Assembly (NCBI GenBank): GCA_964554215.1
Contig: CAZKND010000001.1
Coordinates: 22,241-86,240, forward strand
Origin: CAYLJV01 sp964554215
Lineage (GTDB): Archaea; Hadarchaeota; Hadarchaeia; Hadarchaeales; JAGGTB01
Reading direction: 5' to 3'
DNA length: 64,000 bases
Part shown: positions 8,951 to 18,699 of the stretch, one piece after another
Layout of the letters: each line of letters starts with the position of its first letter
How positions within the stretch are numbered: position 1 is the first letter of the stretch
Notes under the pieces: generated by a model
What the model saw: only the letters and a program-made list of their open reading frames with translations
Told to the model about the DNA's origin: nothing
Databases searched by the model: none
Made by a program: the position numbers and the translations under genes

Positions 8951-9922
8951 TTAAGAATTCAATCTCTTTCCCAATCTAGCGAAATGAGCCAAAGCTGCCT
9001 CTAGTTGTATCCTCTCATTAGCACCTTCAACCATTCGAAAATCGTACTCACCTATTTTGTCTACTAACTTAACTTTCATAGCATCCGGAATGTCTAAATC
9101 ATAAATCTCTCTATGAATCTGTTGCAAAATATCATCACCTGCCAAACCTTGATTTATAGTCAAATCTCTGAGTTTTTTCCGAGCTTCTTCAAACTCTCCA
9201 TCGAAAGCAACTTTTATCATATCTTTAACTTCTCCCGGACTAGCCGTTGCACTCACTTGATAGACAATATCTTTCGTAATCTCCTCCCCTAATGCTGAAG
9301 CTGCTTGGAGAATATTTATTGCTCTTCTCATATCTCCTTCGGAAGCATAAATTATTGCCTCTATACCACCATCAGTCAAATTCAGATCCTCCTCTTCGCT
9401 TATACCCTTCAAAACTTCTCTAATTCCATCTTCAGAAAGTCTTTTGAAACGGAAGACCGCACACCTCGACTGTATAGGTTCTATAATCTTACTTGAATAA
9501 TTGCAAGCTAGAACAAATCTACAAGTATCGGAATACATCTCCATGGTCCTTCTAAGAGCATGTTGGGCTTCAGAAGTCAAAGCGTCAGCCTCGTCCAGAT
9601 ATATAATCTTGTATGAGGCATCGCCTACCGGTCTAGTTCTGGCGTAGTCCTTCACTCTATTTCTAATGGTGTCTATACCTCTCTCGTCCGAAGCATTGAG
9701 TTCAAGAAAGTTTTGATTCCACTGATCTCCGAAAAGTTCTTTGGCAATAGCCAGAGCAGCTGTCGTCTTTCCATTTCCGGGAGGGCCAGCAAAAAGCAAG
9801 TGGGGAAGTGAATCCTTTTCTACAAATTTCTGAAGACGTTCCGTTATTTCTTCCTGACCCACGATTTCTTCAAGGCTTTGTGGACGATATTTTTCCACCC
9901 ATACACTATGTTGATCGGTCAA
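8951..9922 (-). CDS. rfcS: Replication factor C small subunit
   Basis: AAA+ clamp-loader subunit that, with RfcL (present at 37.2 kb), loads PCNA onto primed DNA. RFC boxes are in order: WVEKYRPQSLEEIVGQ at the start, Walker A GPPGNGKTT near residue 45, Walker B LDEAD, sensor 1 ACNYSSKI, the SRC arginine-finger motif (QSRCAVF) and sensor 2 GDMRRAIN. Length of 323 is normal and there is no intein. The closing helical collar domain is complete. Its neighbour polB is another replication gene but lies beyond sppA, so cotranscription is not indicated. Confidence 0.97.
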   Translation of the reverse strand: MTDQHSVWVEKYRPQSLEEIVGQEEITERLQKFVEKDSLPHLLFAGPPGNGKTTAALAIAKELFGDQWNQNFLELNASDERGIDTIRNRVKDYARTRPVGDASYKIIYLDEADALTSEAQHALRRTMEMYSDTCRFVLACNYSSKIIEPIQSRCAVFRFKRLSEDGIREVLKGISEEEDLNLTDGGIEAIIYASEGDMRRAINILQAASALGEEITKDIVYQVSATASPGEVKDMIKVAFDGEFEEARKKLRDLTINQGLAGDDILQQIHREIYDLDIPDAMKVKLVDKIGEYDFRMVEGANERIQLEAALAHFARLGKRLNS

Positions 9923-10183
9923 GTTTCCACCACTTTCTATTTTTTTGATTGGGTTGTTATGTTTTTAGTCTTTAGATTTTCCAAACTTCACAACAGAGAT
10001 TTTCCAGACAATGAGAAAACTTCAAACACTGATAGAATATTTTAAATCCCTCATTTTAGCTATTGAAAACTTAATAAAACTCCATAATTCAAGAATCACT
10101 CTGAAAGTAAACAATAGCTACAATCAAGTGAAATCCTTACAAAACATGTTTAAAGAAAAAACACAGAGTATAATTGGTCAAAA

Positions 10184-10999
10184 ATGTCTCAGTTTTTAAT
10201 CGGTCTGATTGTTCTGATAGTAATTCTTTTGTTAGCCATAATACCTCAATCGGTGAACATGGTCGAAGAGTACAAACGAGTAGCCCACTTTAGATTCGGA
10301 AGATTTATCGGGATAAAAGGTCCGGGTATAGTGCTGATAATTCCTTTCGTGGACTCTTTACAGTGGAAAGATCTTCGAGTTAGAGATATGGACGTTTCCA
10401 AGCAGAACGTAATAACCAAGGACAACGTTAGCGCGAACGTGGACGCCGTAGCATATATGAAAGTTTTCGATCCGGAAAAAGCAACTCTCGAAGTGGAGAA
10501 CCACTACAGAGCCACAAGTCGACTCGCACAAACAACCCTTAGAGACGTACTGGGTAAAGTAGAACTCGACGAACTTCTGAGCAGAAGAGAAGAGTTAGCG
10601 GAGGATATAAGGCAGATAATAGACGAGGAGACAGACCCTTGGGGTGTCAAAGTGACGAACGTCACAATAAGAAATGTAAACTTACCTAAAGATATGGTGA
10701 GAGCCATAGCCAGCCAGGCTGAAGCAGAAAGAAATCGCAGAGCTCGAGTGAAAAAAGCCCAAGGAGAAGAAGAAGCTGCAGAGAGAATGGCAGATGCAGC
10801 TGAAAAATACGGAGAGAGCAAAGAAGCAATGCGTCTAAGAGAGCTACAAACACTCGTAGAGATAGCCACAGAGAGAAATCTGATAGTAGTCACACCTTCT
10901 CAGATGGGATCCGATATCGGTGAGATCACAGGTATTTCGGCCGCCCTGAACAACTCCGAGGACTTAGATCTAGAGGAAATAGAAGAAGAAAAAGATTAG
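10184..10999 (+). CDS. Slipin/stomatin-like SPFH membrane protein
   Basis: A 271-residue membrane scaffold of the prohibitin-stomatin class. One N-terminal membrane segment (LIGLIVLIVILLLAIIP) is followed by the SPFH domain with YKRVAHFRFGRFIGIKGPG, the slipin hallmark, and by a charged coiled coil (QAEAERNRRARVKKAQGEEEA). The C-terminal segment ends in an acidic tail. Slipins are normally cotranscribed with an NfeD protease that cleaves their C-terminus. Here the NfeD gene is next door but on the opposite strand, and the two stop codons overlap. Confidence 0.93.
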   Translation: MSQFLIGLIVLIVILLLAIIPQSVNMVEEYKRVAHFRFGRFIGIKGPGIVLIIPFVDSLQWKDLRVRDMDVSKQNVITKDNVSANVDAVAYMKVFDPEKATLEVENHYRATSRLAQTTLRDVLGKVELDELLSRREELAEDIRQIIDEETDPWGVKVTNVTIRNVNLPKDMVRAIASQAEAERNRRARVKKAQGEEEAAERMADAAEKYGESKEAMRLRELQTLVEIATERNLIVVTPSQMGSDIGEITGISAALNNSEDLDLEEIEEEKD

Positions 11000-12255
11000 T
11001 CTTCTGAAAGCGTGCTCACAAGAAGAGTAGTTTGGCCGTTTTTCTCGATGATGTCTTCGACAATCACTTCTTCTCCCTTCTCTATTTTTTCCTCCGAAAA
11101 AGCAGACCATCTCTCACCTTTTACTCGAACAACGCCATCTGGATCAATTTCCTTAACAACTGCCCCTTTTGCATCTATGAAGGTCTCCATACCGGTCGCC
11201 GGTTCTTTCTTCATAGAACCTCGAACTGCCTTAATGAGAAGGAGGACAATCACTACCAGAACTGCCGTGCCACCCCATAAAACACCTCTCGGGACACTCA
11301 TCCAAGGCTCTCCACCAGGACCAATGATAAAAAGTCCCAAAATGATGGAAGTGATTCCACCTATTCCAAAAATTCCAAATCCCGGCTCATATATTTCAGC
11401 CGCAATTAAAACAGCGCCTAAAGAAGTCAGAGCTAATCCCAATAGGCTTATCTCCAAAATCTGCAATCCGAAAAATCCCAATAATAAAAATATAGCTCCC
11501 ACCACCCCAGGCCCTCCAACTCCACCTGTCGTTATCTCAGTCGCTACACCCAACAAACCAAGCAAGAACAATATGCTAGCTAACTGAGGATTGCTTAAAA
11601 TACCAAGGAATTTGCTCGTAAAATCTACACTCAAAGTATCATAACTGGCTCCACTCATCCCCAAATAATTTTCAATATCTTCCCTATCATCTGTAACCAA
11701 GTCCACCATATTCTCTTTTTTCGCATTCTCAGAGCCATACGTCTGATTGTTCTCCACAAACATTTTTGCCTTCTCTTTGGGACGGTTCTGATTTTCTGCA
11801 ATTTGTCCCATCCACTCAGACATCGCATTTACCAATTTCTCTTCCTTAGGCCTCGGTTCTGCCGCCCCTATTGTCGAATTTGGATACATAACGGCCACGT
11901 CAGAAGCCATCAAAATGAATGTGCCGGCCGAATAGGCATAAGCTCCTTCCGGTTTCACCCAGGTAACAACAGGCACTTCCGATCCAAGAATCTGGTCAAC
12001 TATATCTTTTGTAGGCGCTATCAAACCACCTGGAGTATCAAGCTCAATTATCAATGGAGTTCCGTTCTTTTCAGAAATTTTTATCGCTCTTTCCAAATGA
12101 TTAGCAGTCCCTGCATCTATTTCACCTTCAACTCGTGTTATGTGAATATCGGTTCCTGGAGAACCTTGGCTTTTAGGAGTCACTAGTCCGAAAAGAAGAA
12201 AAACTAAGATTCCGAGGCATATCAAAGAATAAACATAACTTTTCTGGGACATCAT
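10996..12255 (-). CDS. nfeD: NfeD-family membrane serine protease (slipin partner)
   Basis: Full-length type with an exported ClpP-class protease domain, a membrane-spanning region and a C-terminal OB-fold NfeD domain. After an N-terminal signal/anchor (SLICLGILVFLLFGLV) come IIELDTPGGLIAPTKDIV and YSAGTFILMASDVA, the latter holding the presumed catalytic serine; a general-base lysine is expected in the KEKAKMFVENN helix. Four to five membrane segments follow (about residues 220-345), then the small beta-barrel domain with DAKGAVVKEIDPDGVVRVKG. The start is uncertain: ATG at 12255 gives a compact signal sequence, while one at 12288 would add eleven residues. Convergent overlap with the slipin gene is by four bases. 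Confidence 0.92.
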   Translation of the reverse strand: MMSQKSYVYSLICLGILVFLLFGLVTPKSQGSPGTDIHITRVEGEIDAGTANHLERAIKISEKNGTPLIIELDTPGGLIAPTKDIVDQILGSEVPVVTWVKPEGAYAYSAGTFILMASDVAVMYPNSTIGAAEPRPKEEKLVNAMSEWMGQIAENQNRPKEKAKMFVENNQTYGSENAKKENMVDLVTDDREDIENYLGMSGASYDTLSVDFTSKFLGILSNPQLASILFLLGLLGVATEITTGGVGGPGVVGAIFLLLGFFGLQILEISLLGLALTSLGAVLIAAEIYEPGFGIFGIGGITSIILGLFIIGPGGEPWMSVPRGVLWGGTAVLVVIVLLLIKAVRGSMKKEPATGMETFIDAKGAVVKEIDPDGVVRVKGERWSAFSEEKIEKGEEVIVEDIIEKNGQTTLLVSTLSED

Positions 12256-12441
12256 TTCATTTTTCCCTAACATAAGATAAAAATTCATTCAATACCTGAT
12301 GAAAACCAAATAATCTGGAAATAGAGAATCAATTATCTAAGCTAACACGAAAAAATCACCGAAAAAAGATAATAATAAATTATCTAGAGCTCCAGGTAAA
12401 GTTTGAAATAAGATGTAATACCCCTTACTAATGTCCTTAAA

Positions 12442-12448
12442 TTATAAA
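12442..12448 (+). promoter_or_regulatory. Candidate TATA box for ileS
   Basis: TTATAAA lies about 40 bases ahead of the ileS ATG in an otherwise gene-free interval. No Shine-Dalgarno match lies near the start codon, fitting a short-leader transcript. Confidence 0.45.
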
Positions 12449-12482
12449 GGCTCATAATTTAACCGTTAGTTCGGTGGATAAT

Positions 12483-15400
12483 ATGATTCAAGAAGCTCCT
12501 AAAAATTACGAAGCTCCGGAAAAAGAAGAAGAGATTCAGGAATGGTGGGATTCGGAGGGTATTTTCGAAAAGGTAAAAGAAGATCATGAAAATGACCCTG
12601 ACTGGTACTTCCTGGATGGACCACCCTATGCAAGTGGAAGAATACATCTAGGCACAGCTTGGAACAAATTAATCAAGGACACAGTTTTGCGTTTTCAGAC
12701 AATGAAAGGCTATGATGTGAGGAGACAACCAGGATGGGATACTCATGGACTACCAATCGAGGTAAAGGTGGAGGAAGAACTAGGTGTAAATTCCAAAAAA
12801 GATATCGAGGAAGAATATGGAATAGACAATTTCATCGACGAGTGCAAAAAGTGGGCAACTGAACACATCGACATGATGAGCGAACAGTTTCAACGATTAG
12901 GTATCTGGATGGATTGGGACGAACCTTACGTTACTTATGAAAATGACTACCTAGAATCAGCTTGGTGGACTCTGAAAAAAGCTGCAGAAAAGGATTTGAT
13001 GGAGCAAAGACTCCAAGTCATACAATGGTGCCCCCGTTGCGAAACAGCTCTAGCAGAACACGAAGTTCGTGGCGAATATAAACAGGTTAAAGACCCCTCT
13101 ATGTATGCTCGATTCAAACTCACTTATTCCTCAGATGAATACTTACTTGTTTGGACTACCACCCCCTGGACAATTCCAGCGAATATGGCCGTAACAGTTG
13201 ATCCCGATCTCTATTATGCGAAAATCGAGATTGATGGAGATATTTACATAATGGCTGAGGCTCTCGTTTCTGACGTGATGAACAAACTTGGCGTCTATGA
13301 TTACAAGCGGGTGGGACTTGTAAAAGGTGAAGAGTTGGAAGGTCTGAGATATGAACATCCTCTACTGGATGAAGTTCCCAAACAAAATGAGTATAAAAAT
13401 CATCACAAGGTCATCACTGGAGAGCATGTTACAATTGAAGATGGTACAGGTTGTGTCCATACTGCCCCTGGTCATGGTGTAGAGGACTTTGAAATCGGGC
13501 AGGAATATGATTTGCCTGTATTCAGCCCGGTCGGAGGCGATGGAAAATTCACAGAGGAAGCTGGCAAATACGAAGGTATGGATGTAAAAGATGCTGATGA
13601 GGTAATCCTTGATGAATTGGAAGAAAAAGATATCCTCATGAAAAGAGGTGTAATCCGACACTCTTATCCTCACTGTTGGCGTTGTGATTCTCCACTCATA
13701 TTCCGAGCTACAGATCAATTGTTCCTAGACATAAGCGAATTGAAACCTAAAATCATAGCAGAAAACACTGAAAAAGTCAAATGGACCCCAGAATGGGCTG
13801 AAGATAGATACAACGATGGAGTTGAATCAGTTGGAGATTGGTGTATTTCTAGACAAAGGTATTGGGGTATACCGATTCCGATTTGGGAATGTGAAAATTG
13901 TGAAAACTCCGAGATGATTGGAAGTAGAGAAGAACTATTTGAAAAGTCCATATACGAACTCGATGAAGATATCGACCTGCATAGACCTGGAGTTGACGAT
14001 GTAAAATTCAATTGTCCCAATTGTAGCGGTGAGATGTCACGAGTTGAAGATGTTTTAGATGTCTGGTTCGACTCTGGAATCGCACCATGGGCAAGTCTAG
14101 GATTCCCTCAAGATGAAGAACTTTTAGACGAGATGTGGCCTGTGGACTTTGTCACCGAAGGTGAAGATCAAGTTACCAAATGGTTCTACAGTCAACAAGC
14201 AGCCTCAATGATTGCTTTCGACGATATACCTTACAGGGAAGCAGGTATGCATGGATTCACTCTCGACGACGAAGGTAGAAAGATGTCCAAATCTCTCGGA
14301 AATGTCGTCGAACCTTCCGAAGTTGTTGAAGAATACGGAGCCGATGCTTTAAGATTCTATATGCTACATACAAGCCCGATTTGGGAAGACTTGAAGTTTA
14401 GCTGGGACGAGTTAGAAGTCGCTGAAAGATTAATGAACGTGCTCTGGAACAGTTTTGTCTTCGGAACCACTTACATGAGTCTAGACGATTTCGACCCGAA
14501 AGAGATGAATGAAGAAGAAATAGAAGAAAACCTACAAATAGAGGATAAATGGATACTTTCCAGAATCAATCAAACCATAGCCCAAGTATCAGAACACTTA
14601 GAAAACAGAAAGTTTCACAAAGCAACCAGAGCTTTAGAATCCTTCATCCTAGAAGACCTTAGCAGATGGTACATAAAACTGGTCAGAAAAAGGACCTGGA
14701 TCGAAGAAGACGATCCTCGAAAGAAAGTTGCCTATCAAACTCTTTACCGCACATTCGACAAGCTTCTCAGAATAATATCCCCATTACTACCACACCTCTC
14801 AGAAGAAATGTATCAGAAAATGATAAGAGCCGGAGACGAAGAAATGCCGGAAAGTGTTCATCAGCTTTCATGGCCTAAAACCAGAGAAGAAAGAATAGAC
14901 GAACAACTGGAAGAAAAAATGGAAAGAAAGACAGAAGAAATTCATAAAACATCAAAAAGAAAACTGGAAGAAAACATGGAAAAAGTGAGAGATATAGTTG
15001 AAACCGGAGCCAAAGCCAGACAAAGAGCCGGGATAAAAGGTAGATGGCCGGTTCAAAAAGTGATTGTCAGTGCTGAATCTGAAGACACTAAAGAAGCAAT
15101 TAACGAACTAGAAAGCATTCTTGTTGATCAGTTAAACTGTAAGGAATTGGAAGCTATGACCGAGGAAGAGTTCCAAGAAGAAGTAGATTTGATTTGCGAT
15201 GTCAATACTGAATCTCTAAAAGATCGTTTCGGAGATTTAGCCTACAAAATCGAGAGAATCATCAAAGACATGGATTCAGACCAAGTGAAAAAACAAGGAG
15301 AATCTCAAGGGTTTATTGGACTTACTGTAGAAGGACAGAAAATCAAGGTTGGTCTAAATGAGCTCACCATGGATAAACTACCAGAAAACCTCACCAGTGC

Positions 15401-15728
15401 AGAATCCGAGTATGGAGAAGTAATAATCGACGAAAGTACTACACCCGAGCTAGAGGCTGAAAGGCTGACCCGGGACATAGTAAGAAGACTTCAAGAGATG
15501 AGAAAAGATATGGAGTTGGAAATGGAGGAGGAGATAAACGTTTCAATCGGAGTCCAAAACGAAAAGTTCAAGAACTATTTGAAGAAAGAGCAGGACTATA
15601 TCGAAGAAGAGGTCAGAGTCCATACTCTTCTGATCGGAGCTCCAAAGAAAGTGAAAGAGCAAAGATACATGAAAGAATGGAATATAATGGACGAAAAATT
15701 CGAACTCTCAATGAGTCGTACAAAATAA
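12483..15728 (+). CDS. ileS: Isoleucyl-tRNA synthetase
   Basis: Class I synthetase charging tRNA-Ile, about 1080 residues. The HIGH-type motif is ASGRIHLGTAWNK near residue 50 and the KMSKS motif is GRKMSKSLGN. The CP1 editing domain is present (VWTTTPWTIPANMAV and GTGCVHTAPGHGVEDF). Zinc-binding cysteine pairs occur in WCPRCETA, CWRCDSP, CENCENSE and CPNCSGE. The C-terminal anticodon-binding and tail region is Glu/Lys-rich and coiled. GTG at 12474 in the same frame is an alternative start three codons upstream. Followed after 17 bases by a phosphoesterase gene on the same strand. Confidence 0.97.
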   Translation: MIQEAPKNYEAPEKEEEIQEWWDSEGIFEKVKEDHENDPDWYFLDGPPYASGRIHLGTAWNKLIKDTVLRFQTMKGYDVRRQPGWDTHGLPIEVKVEEELGVNSKKDIEEEYGIDNFIDECKKWATEHIDMMSEQFQRLGIWMDWDEPYVTYENDYLESAWWTLKKAAEKDLMEQRLQVIQWCPRCETALAEHEVRGEYKQVKDPSMYARFKLTYSSDEYLLVWTTTPWTIPANMAVTVDPDLYYAKIEIDGDIYIMAEALVSDVMNKLGVYDYKRVGLVKGEELEGLRYEHPLLDEVPKQNEYKNHHKVITGEHVTIEDGTGCVHTAPGHGVEDFEIGQEYDLPVFSPVGGDGKFTEEAGKYEGMDVKDADEVILDELEEKDILMKRGVIRHSYPHCWRCDSPLIFRATDQLFLDISELKPKIIAENTEKVKWTPEWAEDRYNDGVESVGDWCISRQRYWGIPIPIWECENCENSEMIGSREELFEKSIYELDEDIDLHRPGVDDVKFNCPNCSGEMSRVEDVLDVWFDSGIAPWASLGFPQDEELLDEMWPVDFVTEGEDQVTKWFYSQQAASMIAFDDIPYREAGMHGFTLDDEGRKMSKSLGNVVEPSEVVEEYGADALRFYMLHTSPIWEDLKFSWDELEVAERLMNVLWNSFVFGTTYMSLDDFDPKEMNEEEIEENLQIEDKWILSRINQTIAQVSEHLENRKFHKATRALESFILEDLSRWYIKLVRKRTWIEEDDPRKKVAYQTLYRTFDKLLRIISPLLPHLSEEMYQKMIRAGDEEMPESVHQLSWPKTREERIDEQLEEKMERKTEEIHKTSKRKLEENMEKVRDIVETGAKARQRAGIKGRWPVQKVIVSAESEDTKEAINELESILVDQLNCKELEAMTEEEFQEEVDLICDVNTESLKDRFGDLAYKIERIIKDMDSDQVKKQGESQGFIGLTVEGQKIKVGLNELTMDKLPENLTSAESEYGEVIIDESTTPELEAERLTRDIVRRLQEMRKDMELEMEEEINVSIGVQNEKFKNYLKKEQDYIEEEVRVHTLLIGAPKKVKEQRYMKEWNIMDEKFELSMSRTK

Positions 15729-15745
15729 TTTGAGCTGATTTTATT

Positions 15746-16435
15746 ATGAAAAAAATAGGGGTAATTTCAGACCCTCATGCAAATCTAGAAGCGCTTAGAA
15801 CCGTTCTAGAGGATATGCCGGATGTCGATAAAATAATCTGTGCAGGGGATTTAGTAAATCTCGGACCACAACCAAACGAAGTAATAGATTTGATAAAAAA
15901 CGAAGACATACTTACCGTCTTAGGAAACCACGACCATGCTGTAATAGAAAACGATGCTAGCTCATTCAACGAGGAAGTCGCGGAATCTCTAAAATGGACT
16001 CGAGAAGAACTCACTAAGGACAACCTCAATTTTCTAAAAGACTTATCAAAAACGGAAAGATTAGAGGAAGAGGATTACGAAATATTTATCGCTCACGGAA
16101 CTCCCAGAAAACCTTTGAAAGAATATCTCTACCCTGGAACTTCTAACCGAGCGCTAATGAAAATGACAAAAAAAGTAGACACAGACGTAATAGTTCTAGG
16201 TCATACACACGTCCCATTAAAACGAACTATTCAAAGCAAACGTATTCTAAATCCTGGATCCGTTGGTCAACCTAGAGACAGAAATCCAAAGGCAAGCTAC
16301 AGCGTCATAGAACTAGGTGATGAAATAGAGGGAGAACAATACCGAGTATCTTACGATATAGAAAAAACTAAGAAAAAAATAGAGGACTTCGATCTTCCGG
16401 AAAAACTTGGTATCAGACTTGAGTTCGGTTGGTAA
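15746..16435 (+). CDS. YfcE/MJ0936-type metallophosphoesterase
   Basis: Calcineurin-like phosphoesterase of 229 residues. Metal-ligand motifs are in order: SDPHANLEAL (D-x-H), CAGDLVNLGPQP (GD), GNHD, IAHGTPRKP (H) and GHTHVP (GHxH). This is the small phosphodiesterase group seen in archaea and bacteria, whose physiological substrate is usually not known. It lies 17 bases after ileS and may be cotranscribed with it. No ribosome site is obvious before the ATG. Confidence 0.88.
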   Translation: MKKIGVISDPHANLEALRTVLEDMPDVDKIICAGDLVNLGPQPNEVIDLIKNEDILTVLGNHDHAVIENDASSFNEEVAESLKWTREELTKDNLNFLKDLSKTERLEEEDYEIFIAHGTPRKPLKEYLYPGTSNRALMKMTKKVDTDVIVLGHTHVPLKRTIQSKRILNPGSVGQPRDRNPKASYSVIELGDEIEGEQYRVSYDIEKTKKKIEDFDLPEKLGIRLEFGW

Positions 16436-16708
16436 TTAGCGAGTCTTCAGTTGTTGTATTGCCAAACTGTTCTCGTTTACTACAATGTAATCCTTAACAG
16501 ATGCTACTGCTCCGAAGGGCACCATAGCATAACCTTCTTCGTTCGTTGTAAGGCTTTGAGCTATTTCTTCAGATTCAGGTTTGATAACTAAAGTTTCTAC
16601 GTCTCCTGTCTCCTCGTCAACTTCCAAATCATAAATATTTCCAACTCTGAGACCTTTGTCCGTTAGGACTCGCATGTCTCTTAGACTACTAGCCAAGATT
16701 CTTGACAT
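16436..16708 (-). CDS. PRC-barrel domain protein
   Basis: A 90-residue single-domain PRC-barrel protein (RDMRVLTDKGLRVGNIYDL, then GDVETLVIKP and VPFGAVASVKDYIVV). Such stand-alone barrels are common in euryarchaea; RNA- or division-related roles have been described for some, but none can be assigned here. The stop codon abuts the phosphoesterase end. GGAGGAA precedes the ATG and an AT-rich promoter-like stretch (ATATTTTTAAACC on the minus strand) lies further upstream. Confidence 0.88.
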   Translation of the reverse strand: MSRILASSLRDMRVLTDKGLRVGNIYDLEVDEETGDVETLVIKPESEEIAQSLTTNEEGYAMVPFGAVASVKDYIVVNENSLAIQQLKTR

Positions 16709-16848
16709 CTTTTGTTCCTCCGTACTTTCTTCTGCGTCCGAGGTTTAAAAATATAACTCTCTGCAATACAAAAAGAAGTCTCTACTCAAGAATAACTAAA
16801 TATAAATTAAACCAAATCGAGCGTTAACAAAAAATTGAACATCTGAAA

Positions 16849-17688
16849 TTATTCTACCAACAAATCAAGAACCACATGGTACAAATTGGGAGCATATGAC
16901 CGAACTATCGCCTTGTCTTTCAACTCAACAGACCTATCAATATCCAAATTTTTTATGAACTCAAAAGAAGGTCCAAACACTTCCGGCTCCTCTCCGTAAT
17001 CATAAAAATGAATAATACCCCCCTCGGGCTTAACCGTCTTGAAAGCGGGCTCAATGAAATCCCTCGCAAACTCAGGGAGTGGCATCAAAACACGGTCTGA
17101 TTTTCCAACCAGGTACTCATCAATGACTTCACGAGCATCTCCTCTGACAGGAATCACTTTATCTCCCACCTTGTTCTTTCTGATATTCTTCTCCATATAC
17201 TCAACCGCCTTTTCATTCTTATCTATAGAATAGACCTTTTCAGGATCTGAATTAACAGCGGCAAGAATAGAATAACAACCTACACCGGCAAACATGTTAG
17301 TGACAACTTCGCCATCCTCAATCTTCTCAGTTATCCTATTTCTCTCATGAGCCAACCGAGGAGAGAAATACATCTCTTCCAGATCAACATCGAAAGAACA
17401 GCCGTACTCTTTGTGGGTGGTCTCCGTCTTATCCTCACCGGCTATCACTTCCAGATCTCTAGTCCTGAACTCCCCGCTGACAGGACTCTTCTGTCGTAGA
17501 ACTGTGTTGACATTTCCCTGCACTTCCAAAAGAGACTCTCCAATCAAATGTTTCTTGTCAACCAACGAATCGGGAATCTTGATAACAGCTATATCACCTA
17601 CTACATCGAAAGAAGTGGGGATGTCCTCCTTCTCGTCATCGTCCAACTTACTCTTAAGAACCTCTTTCAAACTCTTCAGCTCTGCCAA
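16849..17688 (-). CDS. trm5: tRNA (guanine-37-N1) methyltransferase, Trm5/Met10 family
   Basis: A 279-residue SAM-dependent methyltransferase. DVVGDIAVIKIP at the N-terminus and MYFSPRLAHERNRI are signatures of the Trm5/Trm5-like (Met10+) family that modifies position 37 of tRNAs or acts in wyosine synthesis. The SAM site is VTNMFAGVGCYSILAA with VYSIDKNEKAVEYMEKNI. The catalytic NPPY-like motif is represented by LMPLPEFARDF. The length suits the compact Trm5b or Taw22-like enzymes; I cannot tell G37 methylation from the related wyosine-pathway activities by sequence alone. Confidence 0.88.
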   Translation of the reverse strand: MAELKSLKEVLKSKLDDDEKEDIPTSFDVVGDIAVIKIPDSLVDKKHLIGESLLEVQGNVNTVLRQKSPVSGEFRTRDLEVIAGEDKTETTHKEYGCSFDVDLEEMYFSPRLAHERNRITEKIEDGEVVTNMFAGVGCYSILAAVNSDPEKVYSIDKNEKAVEYMEKNIRKNKVGDKVIPVRGDAREVIDEYLVGKSDRVLMPLPEFARDFIEPAFKTVKPEGGIIHFYDYGEEPEVFGPSFEFIKNLDIDRSVELKDKAIVRSYAPNLYHVVLDLLVE

Positions 17689-17718
17689 AAAATCACCTAC
17701 AAGAATAGTGTAGTTTCA

Positions 17719-18168
17719 CTATTCCGATATATTGTCTTCAACTTTGTCCAACAAAGCCGATTCGTAGTTATTCAAAAGATTATTTCGAAGATTCTCCAAT
17801 TTATCACTTTTCTTCCTAAATCTCCTGATGAAAACTACGGAGACAAGTATAGGAGCCACACCTGCAATAATCAGTAAAAAGTAGATCATAGGAGAAGCTT
17901 CAAATATCACTTCTGGCCCCCAAAAAATCGCCATAGTGGCTGCAAAAGCTGCTATTCCAAATATCCAAGCCCCAATTCCGTATTTTAACAATCTCTTAGC
18001 ATACACCCATTGTACACTTGAAAGATTTTCCAATTCATCTTCAATAACGCTAAGTTTCCTTTTGATATCATCAGGACTGGCCTCCTCCGGCTCCATTTCC
18101 TCCTCATCAATATCTACATCAAAATCTTTAACATCATCCAAATCTTCAACATCAGCCAAATTATTCAC
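17719..18168 (-). CDS. Hypothetical two-span membrane protein
   Basis: 149 residues with an acidic N-tail (~40 residues), a short amphipathic helix (DELENLSSVQWVYAKRLL), two hydrophobic helices (GAWIFGIAAFAATMAIF and IYFLLIIAGVAPILVSVVFI) and a basic C-terminal coiled coil. No family is recognised. GAGGTG lies just before the ATG. It sits 30 bases upstream of the methyltransferase gene on the same strand, so the two may share a transcript. Confidence 0.75.
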   Translation of the reverse strand: MNNLADVEDLDDVKDFDVDIDEEEMEPEEASPDDIKRKLSVIEDELENLSSVQWVYAKRLLKYGIGAWIFGIAAFAATMAIFWGPEVIFEASPMIYFLLIIAGVAPILVSVVFIRRFRKKSDKLENLRNNLLNNYESALLDKVEDNISE

Positions 18169-18235
18169 CTCAAATACTTAACACTCTAGTTTAACTATTT
18201 CTTTAATTACCTAAAAATTAAACCCATACATCGAA

Positions 18236-18598
18236 TCAGGACTTTACTTTGGTTACTGAAATAGAATCTCTTTCCGCGACCTCTCGAAAGCTGTCAACAC
18301 CGTCCTCTATCTTAGCGAAAGTGCTAACAGGGCTAACCGGCTGAGAATCTCCATAGAATACACAAAAAGCAGGGCCCTTGGGCCAATACGAAACGTCGCC
18401 TTTCTCTGTATTAGCACTTCCTTCCTCCGGCTCAATATTCACAGGGATTGTGAAGTAGACCTCTTCCTTGAAGACAGAAGCTTTTCCTTCAAAGGGTAAA
18501 GACTCCCAAACGGCTTTGCAAGTCTCAGGCCTCTCGTCTTCGAGGAGTTTAGCTGTCGCTTCGAAATCGTCACCTGATATCTTAATTCTCTTAGTCAT
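18236..18598 (-). CDS. Cyclophilin-like fold protein
   Basis: About 120 residues when started at the ATG at 18598, which has GAGGA five bases upstream; a longer frame reaches 18631. The order of conserved pieces (KRIKISGDDFEATAKL, CKAVWESLPFEGKASVFKEE, YFTIP, GDVSYWPKGPAFCVFYG) matches the small archaeal and bacterial family with a cyclophilin-like beta-barrel (TM1367 type). Members have no firm biochemical role; the catalytic residues of true cyclophilins are not expected. Confidence 0.8.
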   Translation of the reverse strand: MTKRIKISGDDFEATAKLLEDERPETCKAVWESLPFEGKASVFKEEVYFTIPVNIEPEEGSANTEKGDVSYWPKGPAFCVFYGDSQPVSPVSTFAKIEDGVDSFREVAERDSISVTKVKS

Positions 18599-18699
18599 AT
18601 TATCCTCAGTTAGTCTTGATTGATTTGCCAAATAAAACTGATGGACATGAAAATTTTCTCTTTAAAAAACACCGGCACAAAACCCCTAACAGGATTAGA

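Noticed and set aside
10011..10199. A 62-codon plus-strand frame before the slipin gene
   Set aside because: It overlaps the slipin start, has no ribosome site, and its composition (Ile/Asn/Lys) lacks the acidic bias of real genes here; it is probably leader sequence.
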